From Crambe crambe (taxonomy: Eukaryota > Porifera > Demospongiae > Poecilosclerida > Crambeidae): a stretch of DNA of 64,000 nt. The notes under the pieces were generated by a model, which was not told the origin of the DNA, made no database searches, and saw only the letters and a program-made list of their open reading frames with translations. The stretch spans positions 62,001-126,000 of the forward strand of contig OZ004594.1 in NCBI GenBank assembly GCA_963924555.1, in the 5' to 3' direction. Positions 25,908 to 41,266 of this stretch are shown in pieces. A program made the position numbers and the translations under genes. The stretch's first letter is position 1; the number at the start of each line of letters is the position of its first letter.

Positions 25908-27430
25908 ATGGCCGCCAGAGGTAGCCAATAGATTATCTAGCTTTAGATATGCTATTAATTGGCGACTTGTAGGAAAGGGTGGCAACCTGAAGAAGTTTAC
26001 GTTCAACTCGCCCAAACCCTCAGATACGGCCCCCAACCAGGCACTAGTGTCAGTTGAACCTATTGCTACCACCACATGGCACCTCTAACATGTTGATCTC
26101 TCCTTTGCAGGCCACCTCCTGAGGTTATAGATTCAAAAATAGTCATAGGAGATGAGGTGAGGCAGGATAAGTGGCCAGTTCTCTTTATCTATTTGTAAAC
26201 TGCTGACAGTCATTTGAATGTGATCCCAAAGACCTTATTGAAGAGAAGGAGTTAGGACGTGGCGCATATGGTGCTGTGTACAGGATGAAGCATGCTCCCA
26301 CTGGCCACATTATGGCTGTGAAGGTTAGTCCTCTCCCAACTCCCTCTCTGTCTTATTTTTGATTGGCGGAGTTGTGTAGAGAATTCGGGCGACAGTGGAA
26401 CAGGATGAGCGTAGACGTCTCTTGAGGGAGTTGCATGTGTGCATGGACTCAAAGCAATGCCCTTTCACCATCACTTTTTACGGTGCTCTCTTTGGAGAAG
26501 TGAGTTGTCTGCCCTTCAGTACCCTCTCCCCACACACCTGTGTCACTACATGCTCCCCTTTCAGGGTGATGTTTTAATTTGCATGGAAATGATGGACCGC
26601 TCTCTCCATGATCTTTACAAGCTGGTCTATGATAAGCTCCATCTCCGCATTCCAGACAATGTAGTAGGAAGAATGTCAGAATCGGTCAGTCCTGCCATCT
26701 CTGTAGGTGTACATAATTATGGTGGCAACACGTGTTTCTACAGACACTGAAGGCACTGCACTTTCTCAAGGAAGAACTGAAAGTTCTACACAGAGGTAAG
26801 GTTTACTGGTTGCATATACTTAATGGAAGTAACTTACATCAACAGATATCAAACCATCTAACATCCTCATAAACCGAGCTGGAGAAATAAAGCTCTGTGA
26901 CTTTGGAATAGCAGGAGAATTAGTAAATTCCTTCGTCCAAACTGACATTGGCTGCAAACCATATCTAGCGGTACGTTACACAAGAGAGCTTATTAAAGGT
27001 TCCCATCTTTTTCCAACTATAGCCAGAGAGAATTAACCCCATGACAACTGGGGGGAAATACGACCAAAGATCAGACGTGTGGAGTTTTGGCATCACAATA
27101 TACGAGTTGGCAGTAGGGCGATTCCCTTATCCATCCTGGACCAACGTGTTTGACCAGTTGAAGACAGTTGTGGAGGGGGAACCCCCTAGAATCCCGGCAG
27201 ATGCGGGTCTCAATCCAGAATTTGTGGATTTTGTTCATCAATGGTATGTTGGTCAGTTGTTTTTGGTCATTCACAATCATCTCTCTCCTACCAACAGCCT
27301 GACACATTCAGTGGAGAGACGCCCTAAATTCAAAGACCTGATGGAACACCCGTACATCAAATACATAGAGAAGCAAGAAGTGAATATAGCTGAGTGGTAT
27401 GCTGACATTTTGGAACAAGAGCAATCCTAG
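25908..27430 (+). CDS. MAP2K3/6: MAP kinase kinase, MKK3/MKK6 type
   Basis: The start at 25908 (MAARGKGGNLKKFTF) is spliced after one short exon. The kinase domain has the glycine loop ELGRGAYGAVY, AVK lysine, VEQDERRRLLREL, HRDIKPSNILI, CDFGIAG, the activation segment VNSFVQTDIGCKPYLAPERI, SDVWSFGITIYELAVGRFPY and RRPKFKDLMEHPYI. Ser and Thr spaced SxxxT in the activation loop, plus the RIRATV and GALF blocks, place it with the p38-activating MKK3/6 group. It ends ILEQEQS with TAG at 27428-27430. It lies 199 bp downstream of GALK1 on the same strand. The exact exon edge around the PNQ/PPPE junction (26030-26110) is uncertain. Confidence 0.92.
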
Positions 27431-27869
27431 GGTTCAATACATTGTATAACTATATCAAAAACAACATTAATTTTTTTTTTGTGTGCAATGCAATAATAGT
27501 AATAATAGAGTTTTATACAGTTAGTGTCTGATCACAGTCACAGATGAGAAGTCGGTGTCCATGTGCAACACTACCATGTACCCCATGGATGACACTAATC
27601 CCCCACCACACACTTGTCCATGGACAACACTGCAATAATGACTTCACTTTGTGGCAATTAGAGCAATTATTATGTTTCAAATTTCATTAGTTTTTTTTTA
27701 TAAAGTGAAAATATTGTTTGTGGGAGATGGTTGTTGCCGCTATAATAACATCACATGACTTCACACAACTATAGTAACTTATGAGTATATATCACATGAC
27801 TAATCACACGACTACATGACTTGATAGATATAATATGCACATACAATATACAAACATGAGAGCAAACTG
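27431..27869. other. intergenic region between convergent MAP2K and MICAL-like genes
   Basis: AT-rich 3' region with poly-T runs near 27469 and 27692 and several scattered CACATGACT-like words. No exon was seen. Confidence 0.5.
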
Positions 27870-30800
27870 CTAGAGGTGTGTGGTCTTGCTCCGCTGAAGT
27901 TGGAAAAAGTCCTGTGATCCGGCCTTCTTTTGTTTCAGTTTCTGTTGTTCTTCTTCTTCTCTGCGAGTGGGAGGAAGGGAATGAGGTGGGATGTGGGGAG
28001 GTGGGAGGTGGGGGTGAGGTGGGGTGTGGGGTGAGGTGGGGGAGAGGGGGGAGGTGGGGGTGAGAGGTGGGGTGTGGGGGGGTGTGGGGGGTGAGGGGTG
28101 AGGTGGGGGTGAGGAGGGAGGTGGGGGTGAGGTGGAATGTGGAGGGGAGAAGGAAGCCAGTCAACTTTCCTAGATTTCATATTTTGTAGTAATGACTAAC
28201 TTTTGCTTCTCTTCATCAAGAGCCCACATAAGTTGATCCCTCTTCTCCACCAACTCCACCAGTTCATTGATCATGGCTTCCTCTTCCAACTGCTCTCTTT
28301 CCGTCTTTTTGGAGCCTACAGTATATCACTTGGTGAACATTTGCACAACTCTGTACACACTCAGAAAGTTGCACTAACCATCTTTTAATAGGCGTCTTCT
28401 AATTTCGCTCTCCAATTGGTCATGTTGTTCTATCAGTTCCAAATCCCTCAGTTCATAGACCAATTCCGATTCACGGCTGTCTAACTTGGTCTTCTCCTGA
28501 ACCGTCTCAAACCACTCCTCCATTACCTTGTCATCTTCATCCTCATCTGAGTCCTGTATGTGGTCACCATCACATGTACAGTCAGTGGTAGGTTAATAAT
28601 GCTGTACAGCTCTTATGAGGTCAGGACACTTTTCACTCACCTCTCTGTTTCTCAAGTGGCGTTCAATCTCGACTCCCTTCCTTTCCACTTTGGACTGAGC
28701 CTGCTCCAATTCTCCCAGTTCTTTGCGCAGTTGCTTGATCCGTACCTTCCTCTTCTGAGACTGATCCAGCACTACACGAGTCAAGAGCATACATGTCTCA
28801 ATATGGAACTAGCTTTGGTGGGACTAGCAGAGAACAGGAGTCTCCCTATTCCAGGAGATCTTATGTGTACACATCAGACTCGTGGGATCATTCTAAATAA
28901 CCCTTAATGGATTATCCACTCACTTGAATTAACATGAACTTTGAATCTTTGGGGTCTGGGTTTGACATACAGTACTGAACTCACTGTGGGGTGGAATTTT
29001 GGAACGGAAGCTGGGAGGGTGGGTTGGACGAGGAGGTGCTGCTCGCTTGGGCTTTAAACCATCTCGTTTGTTGTTGCTGACTTTGCTTGTGTCAGGATCC
29101 TGTACAACTGAGGGGCTCTTACCACGTTCATTCTTCTCTCCTTGTGGTTCTTGATTGAAGTGTTTCTTCCTGCGAGGAGGTTTGGTAGGCATTGGAGAGC
29201 CTCCTGAGTTTGAGGGTTTGTCAGCTGTTACTACTTTGGGTTCAGCACCAGTTAACTTGGGTGTGTCAGCTGCACTGATGACTTTGGGACCAGAAGAGGC
29301 TTGACTGGATGGAGCTATTTTCTTGCCCTTTGTCAAGTAGTTGAGTGTGGATTGAGGAACAGTGTTTGTGGAGGTGGAGTAAGGTGGTGGGGGAGCTGGC
29401 TTAATCACACGGGTCCCAGTCGCAAGGGAAGACGCTGAAGGAGTTGATTTGGCACTAACTGTTGCTGGCACTCGCTGCATTCTATTTGCTTGGGTATTTC
29501 TCTCTGTTATATTACTTGTAGGGGGTTTGTTTTCGTTGGTTTTGGACGCCACTACCTCATGTGTGAGACCTCTCTCAGCCATGGCCCGTGTGATGGTCTG
29601 GTTGCGCAATACTTCCCGATAGTGCTGTCGACAGTAGAACTTGTTGGAATTGGCATCATATTCGTAAGAACCTGCTTTCAGTTTCAGTTTGCATGTGGAG
29701 CACTTGAAGCATGAGCGATGGAAGACGCGATTTTCCACTCCCAGTCTTTCCATCAGGAAGACTCTCTGCCCACACTCCTCACAGTGCTCCATGCCCATCG
29801 TTCCACGCTTAGCACTGTTGGCAGCACTCGACTTCACAGCTAGAGCAGTCCTGCTCCTTGGCTTCACTTCACCTGGTTTAATCCCCTTCATCTCATTCAC
29901 TTTGGCTTGGCCTGTAGACTGAGCCTTTTCCTTCTCCTTAACAACAATTTTTTCCTTCTCTTTTTCCTTCTCCTTGCTGGTGACTTCTTCCTTCCTACTG
30001 GTAACTTTCTCCTCTTTGCTAGTGACTTTCTCTTCTTGCTTAACATCTACTTTGGCAGTGGATGGATGTTTTACTTCCACCTTGACTGTGGACATGTGTT
30101 TCACTTCAGGTTCCTGTACGACATTGGATCCCTGCTTACTTTCAACTGATTTCTCTCCATCCTGTTTGGCCTGTGTATTGACTTTTGACCCCAGCACAAC
30201 TGTCTCTTGATTGACTGCAGGTTCATCCTTTGACCCCTGTTTCGTCTCTCCATCTTCAGAAGAAAGCCTGAATTTAGACTTTCTGCTTCTTCGTGACTTC
30301 TTATTGGTTTGAAGGGTGAGGTCACTTGTGGCAGGGGTCTCTTCCTTAGATGAGGAATCCTTAGGAGGCATGGCTACAGGTTGTTCTTCCTTGACAGGAG
30401 GCAGAGCAGCAGCCGCAGCCAGCTTTTTGGTTGCACCATTCGCTTCTGGTTCATGGGCAGGCACACCAATAGACTTTGAAGAAAGTGCAGTTGTCTTTGT
30501 GGGGGAAAATACGGTGACTGGAGGAGGAGGTTTGGTTGGGATGGATACCACTGAGTGCGGGCGACCAGAAGATGGAGAAGATGGCTTTGTTTCCATGGAG
30601 CTGATTAGCCTGGAGATATTACTGGAAGCTTTAAGTTTTGGAGATGTGTGACTGGGAGCAGGTACTTCTTTCTCCTTGTTCAGCTTGGGGGATCCACCAC
30701 CATGGACTTGTCTCCTAGCAGATTCTGGGGATTTATTGGGTTTCGTTGTCAGGTTAGTGGGGGACTTGTTGGAGGTTTGCTTTGTGGGGGACTCGGTCAG

Positions 30801-31794
30801 TTTTGGAGATAGGTTCTGGATTTGGTTGGAGTTTAGTGCTCTTGTCTGCAAGTTAGGACTTGAAACAGCTTTTGATGTGATGATGTGAGACTGAGATTTG
30901 ACTTCTTTTTCTTCTCCTTTAGTCTTTTTGGAAGGAGGGGCCACTTCAGAGGCAGGAGTAGCTGGCTGTCGAGGCATCCTAGCCACACCTTTCCCCTTGG
31001 AAGGTTGAGGTGACTTGTCCTTGAAGTAGTTGTAATATTGGACCAAGTAAGTGGCAACACTCAGCTTGTCAGGGATGGTCAAATCCACCATGTCTTCAGC
31101 ATCAAGGAGAGCAGCAATACCTAGCTCCTGCTCTGCCACAGAATAAGCCTAAGAGAAAGGAGATGTACATGTTATGTCCAAGATTTATTGGCAGTCTCGT
31201 CTATAGAAAATTGTGATCAAGACTCACCAGCTGATTATTCTCCAAAATATTCTTAGACTCCAGATGGTCAAAATCTCTGTAATGGAATAAAAGAACTGCT
31301 TCAGTGCTTGTCATGCTACACTTCTCCTGAGATTCAGCATGACAGATAGCATTCATATAATGAAAGTTTTTGTTTCCATAGAGGCATCTTCATGGAGATA
31401 TGCCCAATTGTTAATGGCCATGTTGAACCAGCTGATCAATGCAGCTCATCTGAGCTGGCCGGGATTCCCAGCTGGAATGATACAAGGACACAATCATGAG
31501 CTGGCTGGGCTTCCCAGCTGGAATGATACGTGGACAATTGACCACTTCAATAATATATTCATGAGGTTGAATAGCAATCAGAGAGGGCCGACTGCAAGAC
31601 TGAAAACCCATAACTAGCTGGCTATAGCTGGTCTGAACTCACATAAGGTCTGGTCTGAAGTGATGTATTATAGCACAGAAAGCCAGGCCGTTTCTAAAGG
31701 AGGTGGTCATGTTGGTAATCTCCACTCCTGGATATCCTTGTGTCACCTGCTTACTCCACTCCTGAAGGCCCCTCAGCCCTGTCTTGCGAGCCAT
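27870..31794 (-). CDS. MICALL: MICAL-like protein (CH-LIM-bMERB)
   Basis: The start at 31794 ([18 protein letters not shown]) opens a calponin-homology domain that continues [75 protein letters not shown] single 2.2-kb exon (28929-31139) then carries a long Ser/Pro/Lys-rich linker, a LIM domain ([15 protein letters not shown]...[15 protein letters not shown]...FYCRQHY) and another disordered region. C-terminal exons encode the coiled-coil bMERB Rab-binding domain ([58 protein letters not shown]). It ends QRSKTTHL with TAG at 27870-27872. It lacks the FAD monooxygenase domain of MICAL1-3, hence MICAL-like. The family links Rab8/13/35 endosomes to actin. The linker contains KEKEKEKEK-type repeats. 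Confidence 0.9.
27965..28145 (+). repeat. G-rich degenerate repeat (GGTGGGGGTGAG-type) in MICAL-like intron
   Basis: About 180 bp are almost free of C on the + strand and built from variants of gaggtgggggt and ggggtgtggggg. It lies in the last intron of the MICAL-like gene, so the transcript carries the C-rich strand. The open frames through it are proline-rich low-complexity shadows. Confidence 0.9.
31451..31540 (+). repeat. 46-bp direct duplication in MICAL-like intron
   Basis: Two adjacent copies start at 31451 and 31497, each beginning tgagctggc and continuing cccagctggaatgatac, with a few differences. Each copy contains a small CAGCTGG/CCAGCTG-type palindromic word. Confidence 0.8.
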
Positions 31795-32033
31795 GGCTAT
31801 CCTTTTTAAAATTCCACAAAATTAATACTACAGGAACATTGCTATATAAAGTTAGTTTGACCCTGTCGCGTCGTCCCTTTCCAGTGAGCCACGCCCCCAC
31901 GTTCTTAAGTAATTCGTAAGGTAAGGGTCGACAGGAGACCCGCCCCATGTACGTCTAATCCATAATATAGCAAGTGTGGGGTCTATACTTGTATCAATAA
32001 ACTCTCGAGGACCTTCTCAAGGAGAATCCGAAG
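31795..32033. promoter_or_regulatory. divergent promoter region MICAL-like / U1-C
   Basis: There are 239 bp between opposite start codons. No TATA box was recognised. It holds both 5'UTRs by position. Confidence 0.45.
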
Positions 32034-32815
32034 ATGCCCAAGTAAGAGTCTTACCGATTTTCTAAGAGCATGCAGTGTTGGTGTGCTTTAATTAGAGATT
32101 TATTTGTATCTCAGGTACTTTTGTGACTATTGTGACACTCACCTCACTCATGACTCTGTAAGTGATGACTATATACATATAATTATTTAGGTCAGTGCAC
32201 TATTACTTGTAGCCCTCTGTGCGCAAGACGCACAATTCTGGCCGCAAACACAAAGAGGCAGTGAAGCTTTATTACATGAACTGGTTAGAGAGAGAAGCAC
32301 AAAACATGATGAGCAACCCATGTAACTCATAAGGCTATAATAGAGGAATTCTAATAATCGTATCTTCCTGTAGCTGGTTTTCCTCCTCGGCCACCTGGAT
32401 TAATGATGCCCATGATGCCCCCAGGGATGATGCCACCACCTATGGGCATGCCCCCTCCCCCTGGTAAGTCTTTAACACTGCAGTTATGTGATAGTCCCCA
32501 CTTGGAGCCCGAGTATGTACAGCAAAGAAGCAACAATCCATTGTGTACACCTACAGCTGTGCCAGTTTCTTAATACAAGTATATTATGGTGAAAAAGATT
32601 ATTTCCCAAACATATAGCCTCTGAATTATATGCTGAATGCTGTTGCACATTCTAAAGGTCAGAAAACAGATTTATGATACCTGTCATAATACCTAGGTAT
32701 GATGCCTCCTCCACCCCCTGGAATGATGGGCCCACCCCCAGGAGCTATGCCTCCTCCCCATGGAATGCAGCCACCCCCTGGAGTGATGATGGGCCCACCC
32801 CCTCCAGGCCAATGA
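32034..32815 (+). CDS. SNRPC: U1 snRNP protein C
   Basis: The ATG at 32034 begins MPK, split by an intron, then [14 protein letters not shown], a splice, and [21 protein letters not shown]. This is the U1-C C2H2 zinc finger (CxxC...HxxxxxH) that contacts the U1 snRNA/5' splice-site duplex, followed by the helix [12 protein letters not shown]. The remaining exons encode a Met/Pro/Gly-rich tail ([18 protein letters not shown] and so on) typical of animal U1-C, ending GPPPPGQ with TGA at 32813-32815. Length is about 130 residues; the family is about 160 in vertebrates. It acts in nuclear pre-mRNA 5' splice-site recognition. Confidence 0.95.
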
Positions 32816-32899
32816 CCAAGAACTCCAGACAACATCTAAAATATAATAGTCAAAATTCATTTTCACTCTCTGGAATATAATGATAATGCAAAAAATGAG

Positions 32900-34443
32900 C
32901 TAGAGATTGGAGTTGACTATTTCTTTGAAGTCGGGAGGAATGGTTTGGTGCAGAATGAAAGAGTTCACCAGTGAACACAACACTTCAGGATTGTACAGAT
33001 GAACATGATGACCCCCAGGCACTTCAACCAACTTCATCTGTGTCAAAAGTTCATACATAACAAGCACAGGAATGACAGGATTCAACAAATTCAAACCTAC
33101 ATTATCATGTTTAATATCAGAAAATCTTCCTTTAAGTATATCCATGAGCTGACCAGAGTCTGCTCTGATAAAGAGAGTCACAATAAGGTGGTCATTACCC
33201 AGTGATAAGTGTCATTAATAAGGTGGTCATTACCCAATGATAAGTGTAGGACAGTCAATGGCTTTCAAGAATGTCAGATTCACCTCATGAGCGATCTTCA
33301 ATATAGACAACTACAAAACACGTCGCTTATCATGTGACAGTTATTTAACTCTAATGACACCTCACAGATTTGACTCTGAGGTCACGTGTGAACTGGTAGG
33401 AGCCATTTTCCAATTGACGTGTGCCACGCTGAGCCAAAATCCTTGCACACTCTCTGTCAAATAGTTTATCCATGTGCCCTTTACACATCCTACATGTAGA
33501 GAAGTTTGTCTCACAATCCTGGCATCAGCAATTACAGACCTGTCCAGGACTGAATCCCAAGTAGGGTATGGTTTATTTTCCACCTCCTGGAAGACTGTTA
33601 AATTTTTCAGAGCACGCCCCATCTTTTTCGGTATATCTTCCTAATAAAATGACATGCACTAATACATGCCTTACTGTCCTGACCATCTTTACCAATTCTT
33701 CTGACCAAAAGCCAAATGATTCCAATAGCACTAAACATTCCACATGCTCAGGCAATGCTCCTGCAAACTATCAATAATGTGCAGTTCTACAGGTAGCTTA
33801 TACGAGACCAGCCACACCTACCCAGCTGGCAGCTCCACCCCCTACATACGATCATAATTATTAAGCTAATAAGCTGACAAGGATCAACCAACTTACCCAT
33901 AGAATGTGCAAGAAGTGTAAATCTCTCCCACTTCAGACCTGTACACCATGAATTGACTATTGAATTAACAATACCTCATATCACTGACCATTCATTATGT
34001 ACTTGATGTCAGCCACATAGTCAAAGACATTGTATTGTGTTCCTATGGGCCTGTGGGAGGACTTTCCATGTCCAGGCCAGTCCACAGCTACCACATAGAG
34101 GTCTGCACCAAATAATAAATGATGGACTGCAGTTGCATGCACAACTAGTCTAGAGGTCTGACACACACCTTTGGACAACAGAGGTATCAACTTGTCAAAA
34201 CTTCCAGCATTATCCAGCCAACCTGCAAATATCACTGGCAATGAAAACTGTTCTTTAAAGACTTATACACTGCAACATACCATGCACAGCTAGCACTGGC
34301 TTTCCTGAGGGATCGCCCCAGGCCTTCCCAGCAATATGGCCCCAAGGCACAGGAAAACTCACTGCATGCAGCCAATATCAATGACTAATCTCATGTCAAA
34401 ATAGCAAGTCACCTTCTCTGGGCTCCACTAGCATTGATGACAT
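32900..34443 (-). CDS. SERHL: serine hydrolase-like alpha/beta hydrolase (SERHL type)
   Basis: The start at 34443 (MSSMLVEPRE) is spliced to VSFPVPWGHIAGKAWGDPSGKPVLAVHG, then WLDNAGSFDKLIPLLS and LYVVAVDWPGHGKSSHRP. This is the oxyanion HGW and strand pattern of SERHL/MEST-like hydrolases. The nucleophile elbow reads LLAHSMG, with Ala in place of the first Gly of GxSxG. The C-terminal block GLNLLNPVIPVLVMYELLTQMKLVEVPGGHHVHLYNPEVL supplies the catalytic His in GGHHVH. It ends VNSNL with TAG at 32900-32902. Substrate is unknown; the vertebrate proteins are peroxisome/cytosol-associated. It is divergent from TBCD (137 bp) and convergent with U1-C. Confidence 0.85.
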
Positions 34444-34580
34444 TCTTCTCACCCACTGGTATCTACACCCAAACGATAATATATGCCTTAACTTCAGTAG
34501 CACTGTCACCATTAATCATTAACAAGGTGTGCTCTATTTGGAGTAATTCCTGATCAGCTGCATGCTGCAGGGTTCTTGTA
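34444..34580. promoter_or_regulatory. divergent promoter region SERHL-like / TBCD
   Basis: There are 137 bp between opposite start codons. No distinct core element was recognised. Inferred from layout. Confidence 0.4.
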
Positions 34581-39947
<5,367 letters not shown>

Positions 39948-40099
39948 AGTGGATCCACTTGACTCAACCACTTAACTACCACTTAGGATTTGTGTAGCTA
40001 GGCAGTCATGTTGTCATAGTCATGTTGTCATTTACATAATAACAGTGATGTAATGTCTTGAGTGCATGAACCATGTACCATGCTCCACTGTGAGACTGA

Positions 40100-40966
40100 A
40101 TGATGGAAGATGTAGAGTCAGAGGACCCTTCCCTGGACTTTCTGTCCCCCTCTTTTGATCCCCTGAAGGTCCTGCACACGCCTCCTAACAGACTCCGCCT
40201 CCCTCACCCTTCAGTCCAGCCATGTGACAACCTCCAGGCTTACACTTCAGGTAGGTTGGTCATAGTGATAAGGAAGGGAGACATGACTGTGGTGAATGTG
40301 TCTGTTCAGTGGTGCAGGGGACACGACAAAAACCACGGATTCCTATGAGCACTGATGGAGGGGATGTGGCTCCAGAAGTGGGAGGAGTTAGCAAGGGTAA
40401 AGTAAAGAAGCCCAAGACAGTCCTTGATTTCATGCAGCGTAAGTGAGTATGGAGTTCTCAGGCTCATCACAACATGATTATGTGTTGCAGGGAAAGAACC
40501 AGGACCTTTCTCTTTATTGCAACGGTGCTACTTTGAGAAGGGGCGTGTCAAGGTGGTTATCAGACACTGTGCAGGAGTGAGGGGTGTGTGTGAAGGTGTG
40601 CCACTGGCATTCGACCGCCACATGAACATTGTGCTTGGAAAAGTCACTGAATGGTGCACTCCTTTTAGAACTGTTGCCAATGGTGGCTTCACACTCACCA
40701 AAAATCAACGAAGAAGACAGAGAAAGAGAGATGCTCAACAAAGCAGAGAACAAGACTTAGTTGGTGAGAGTGAAGGAAGAGAAAGCTGTCACACACAGCA
40801 AGTACCACCAACACCAGCAGTTACCTCTCCAGATGTCCAAGGTACCAGCATGGCTGTTTTGGGGACCACCATTACAGATATGGACAAGTGGGAAGTCTGT
40901 AGAACTGTGAACCAGCTGTTCATTCGAGGGGACAATGTGGTGTTAATCACTCCAGCACATAATTAG
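40100..40966 (+). CDS. LSM11: U7 snRNP Sm-like protein LSm11
   Basis: The ATG at 40100 (MMEDVESEDPSLDFLSPSFDPL) opens a disordered N-terminal region, then KKPKTVLDFMQRKEPGPFSLLQRCYFEKGRVKVVIRHCAGVRGVCEGVPLAFDRHMNIVLGKVTE, the Sm1 motif of LSm11. A spacer of about 100 residues (basic KNQRRRQRKRD, then acidic/polar) separates it from the Sm2 motif VNQLFIRGDNVVLITP, which lies at the very C-terminus. The long insert between Sm1 and Sm2 is the diagnostic feature of LSm11. It forms the U7-specific Sm ring that processes replication-dependent histone pre-mRNA 3' ends. Length is about 245 residues, shorter than the 360 of vertebrates. Confidence 0.9.
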
Positions 40967-41266
40967 AGTCAGTGAAGTAACGTGACACCTACCCAATGTA
41001 CTACACACTAGCCCATAGTTCAACCATCAAAAACTTAATCATTATTGATATCACTTTCAAATTCCTGTCTCATGGAAGTTAATCCATAATGTCACATCAC
41101 CTCCCACAAGTAGTAATGTTCATAAGCATGACACTGAAAATACATGACAACATTCTTTAATAATTTACACACATCAAATGGAACAAAGTAAAAAATAGTT
41201 ATAAATTACTAGATTTGCAGCATTTAGTCATTTCAGGAAGAGTAAAAATAAATTGTGTTGTGCATG
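40967..41266. other. intergenic region between convergent LSM11 and SKAP-like genes
   Basis: Short AT-rich 3' flanks with no exon or RNA gene recognised. A poly(A)-signal-like AATAAA at 41248-41253 reads on the + strand. Confidence 0.4.

Noticed and set aside
27769-28180. Proline/threonine/histidine-rich open frames on the minus strand
   Set aside because: They are translations of the G-rich intron repeat, without codon character or homology.
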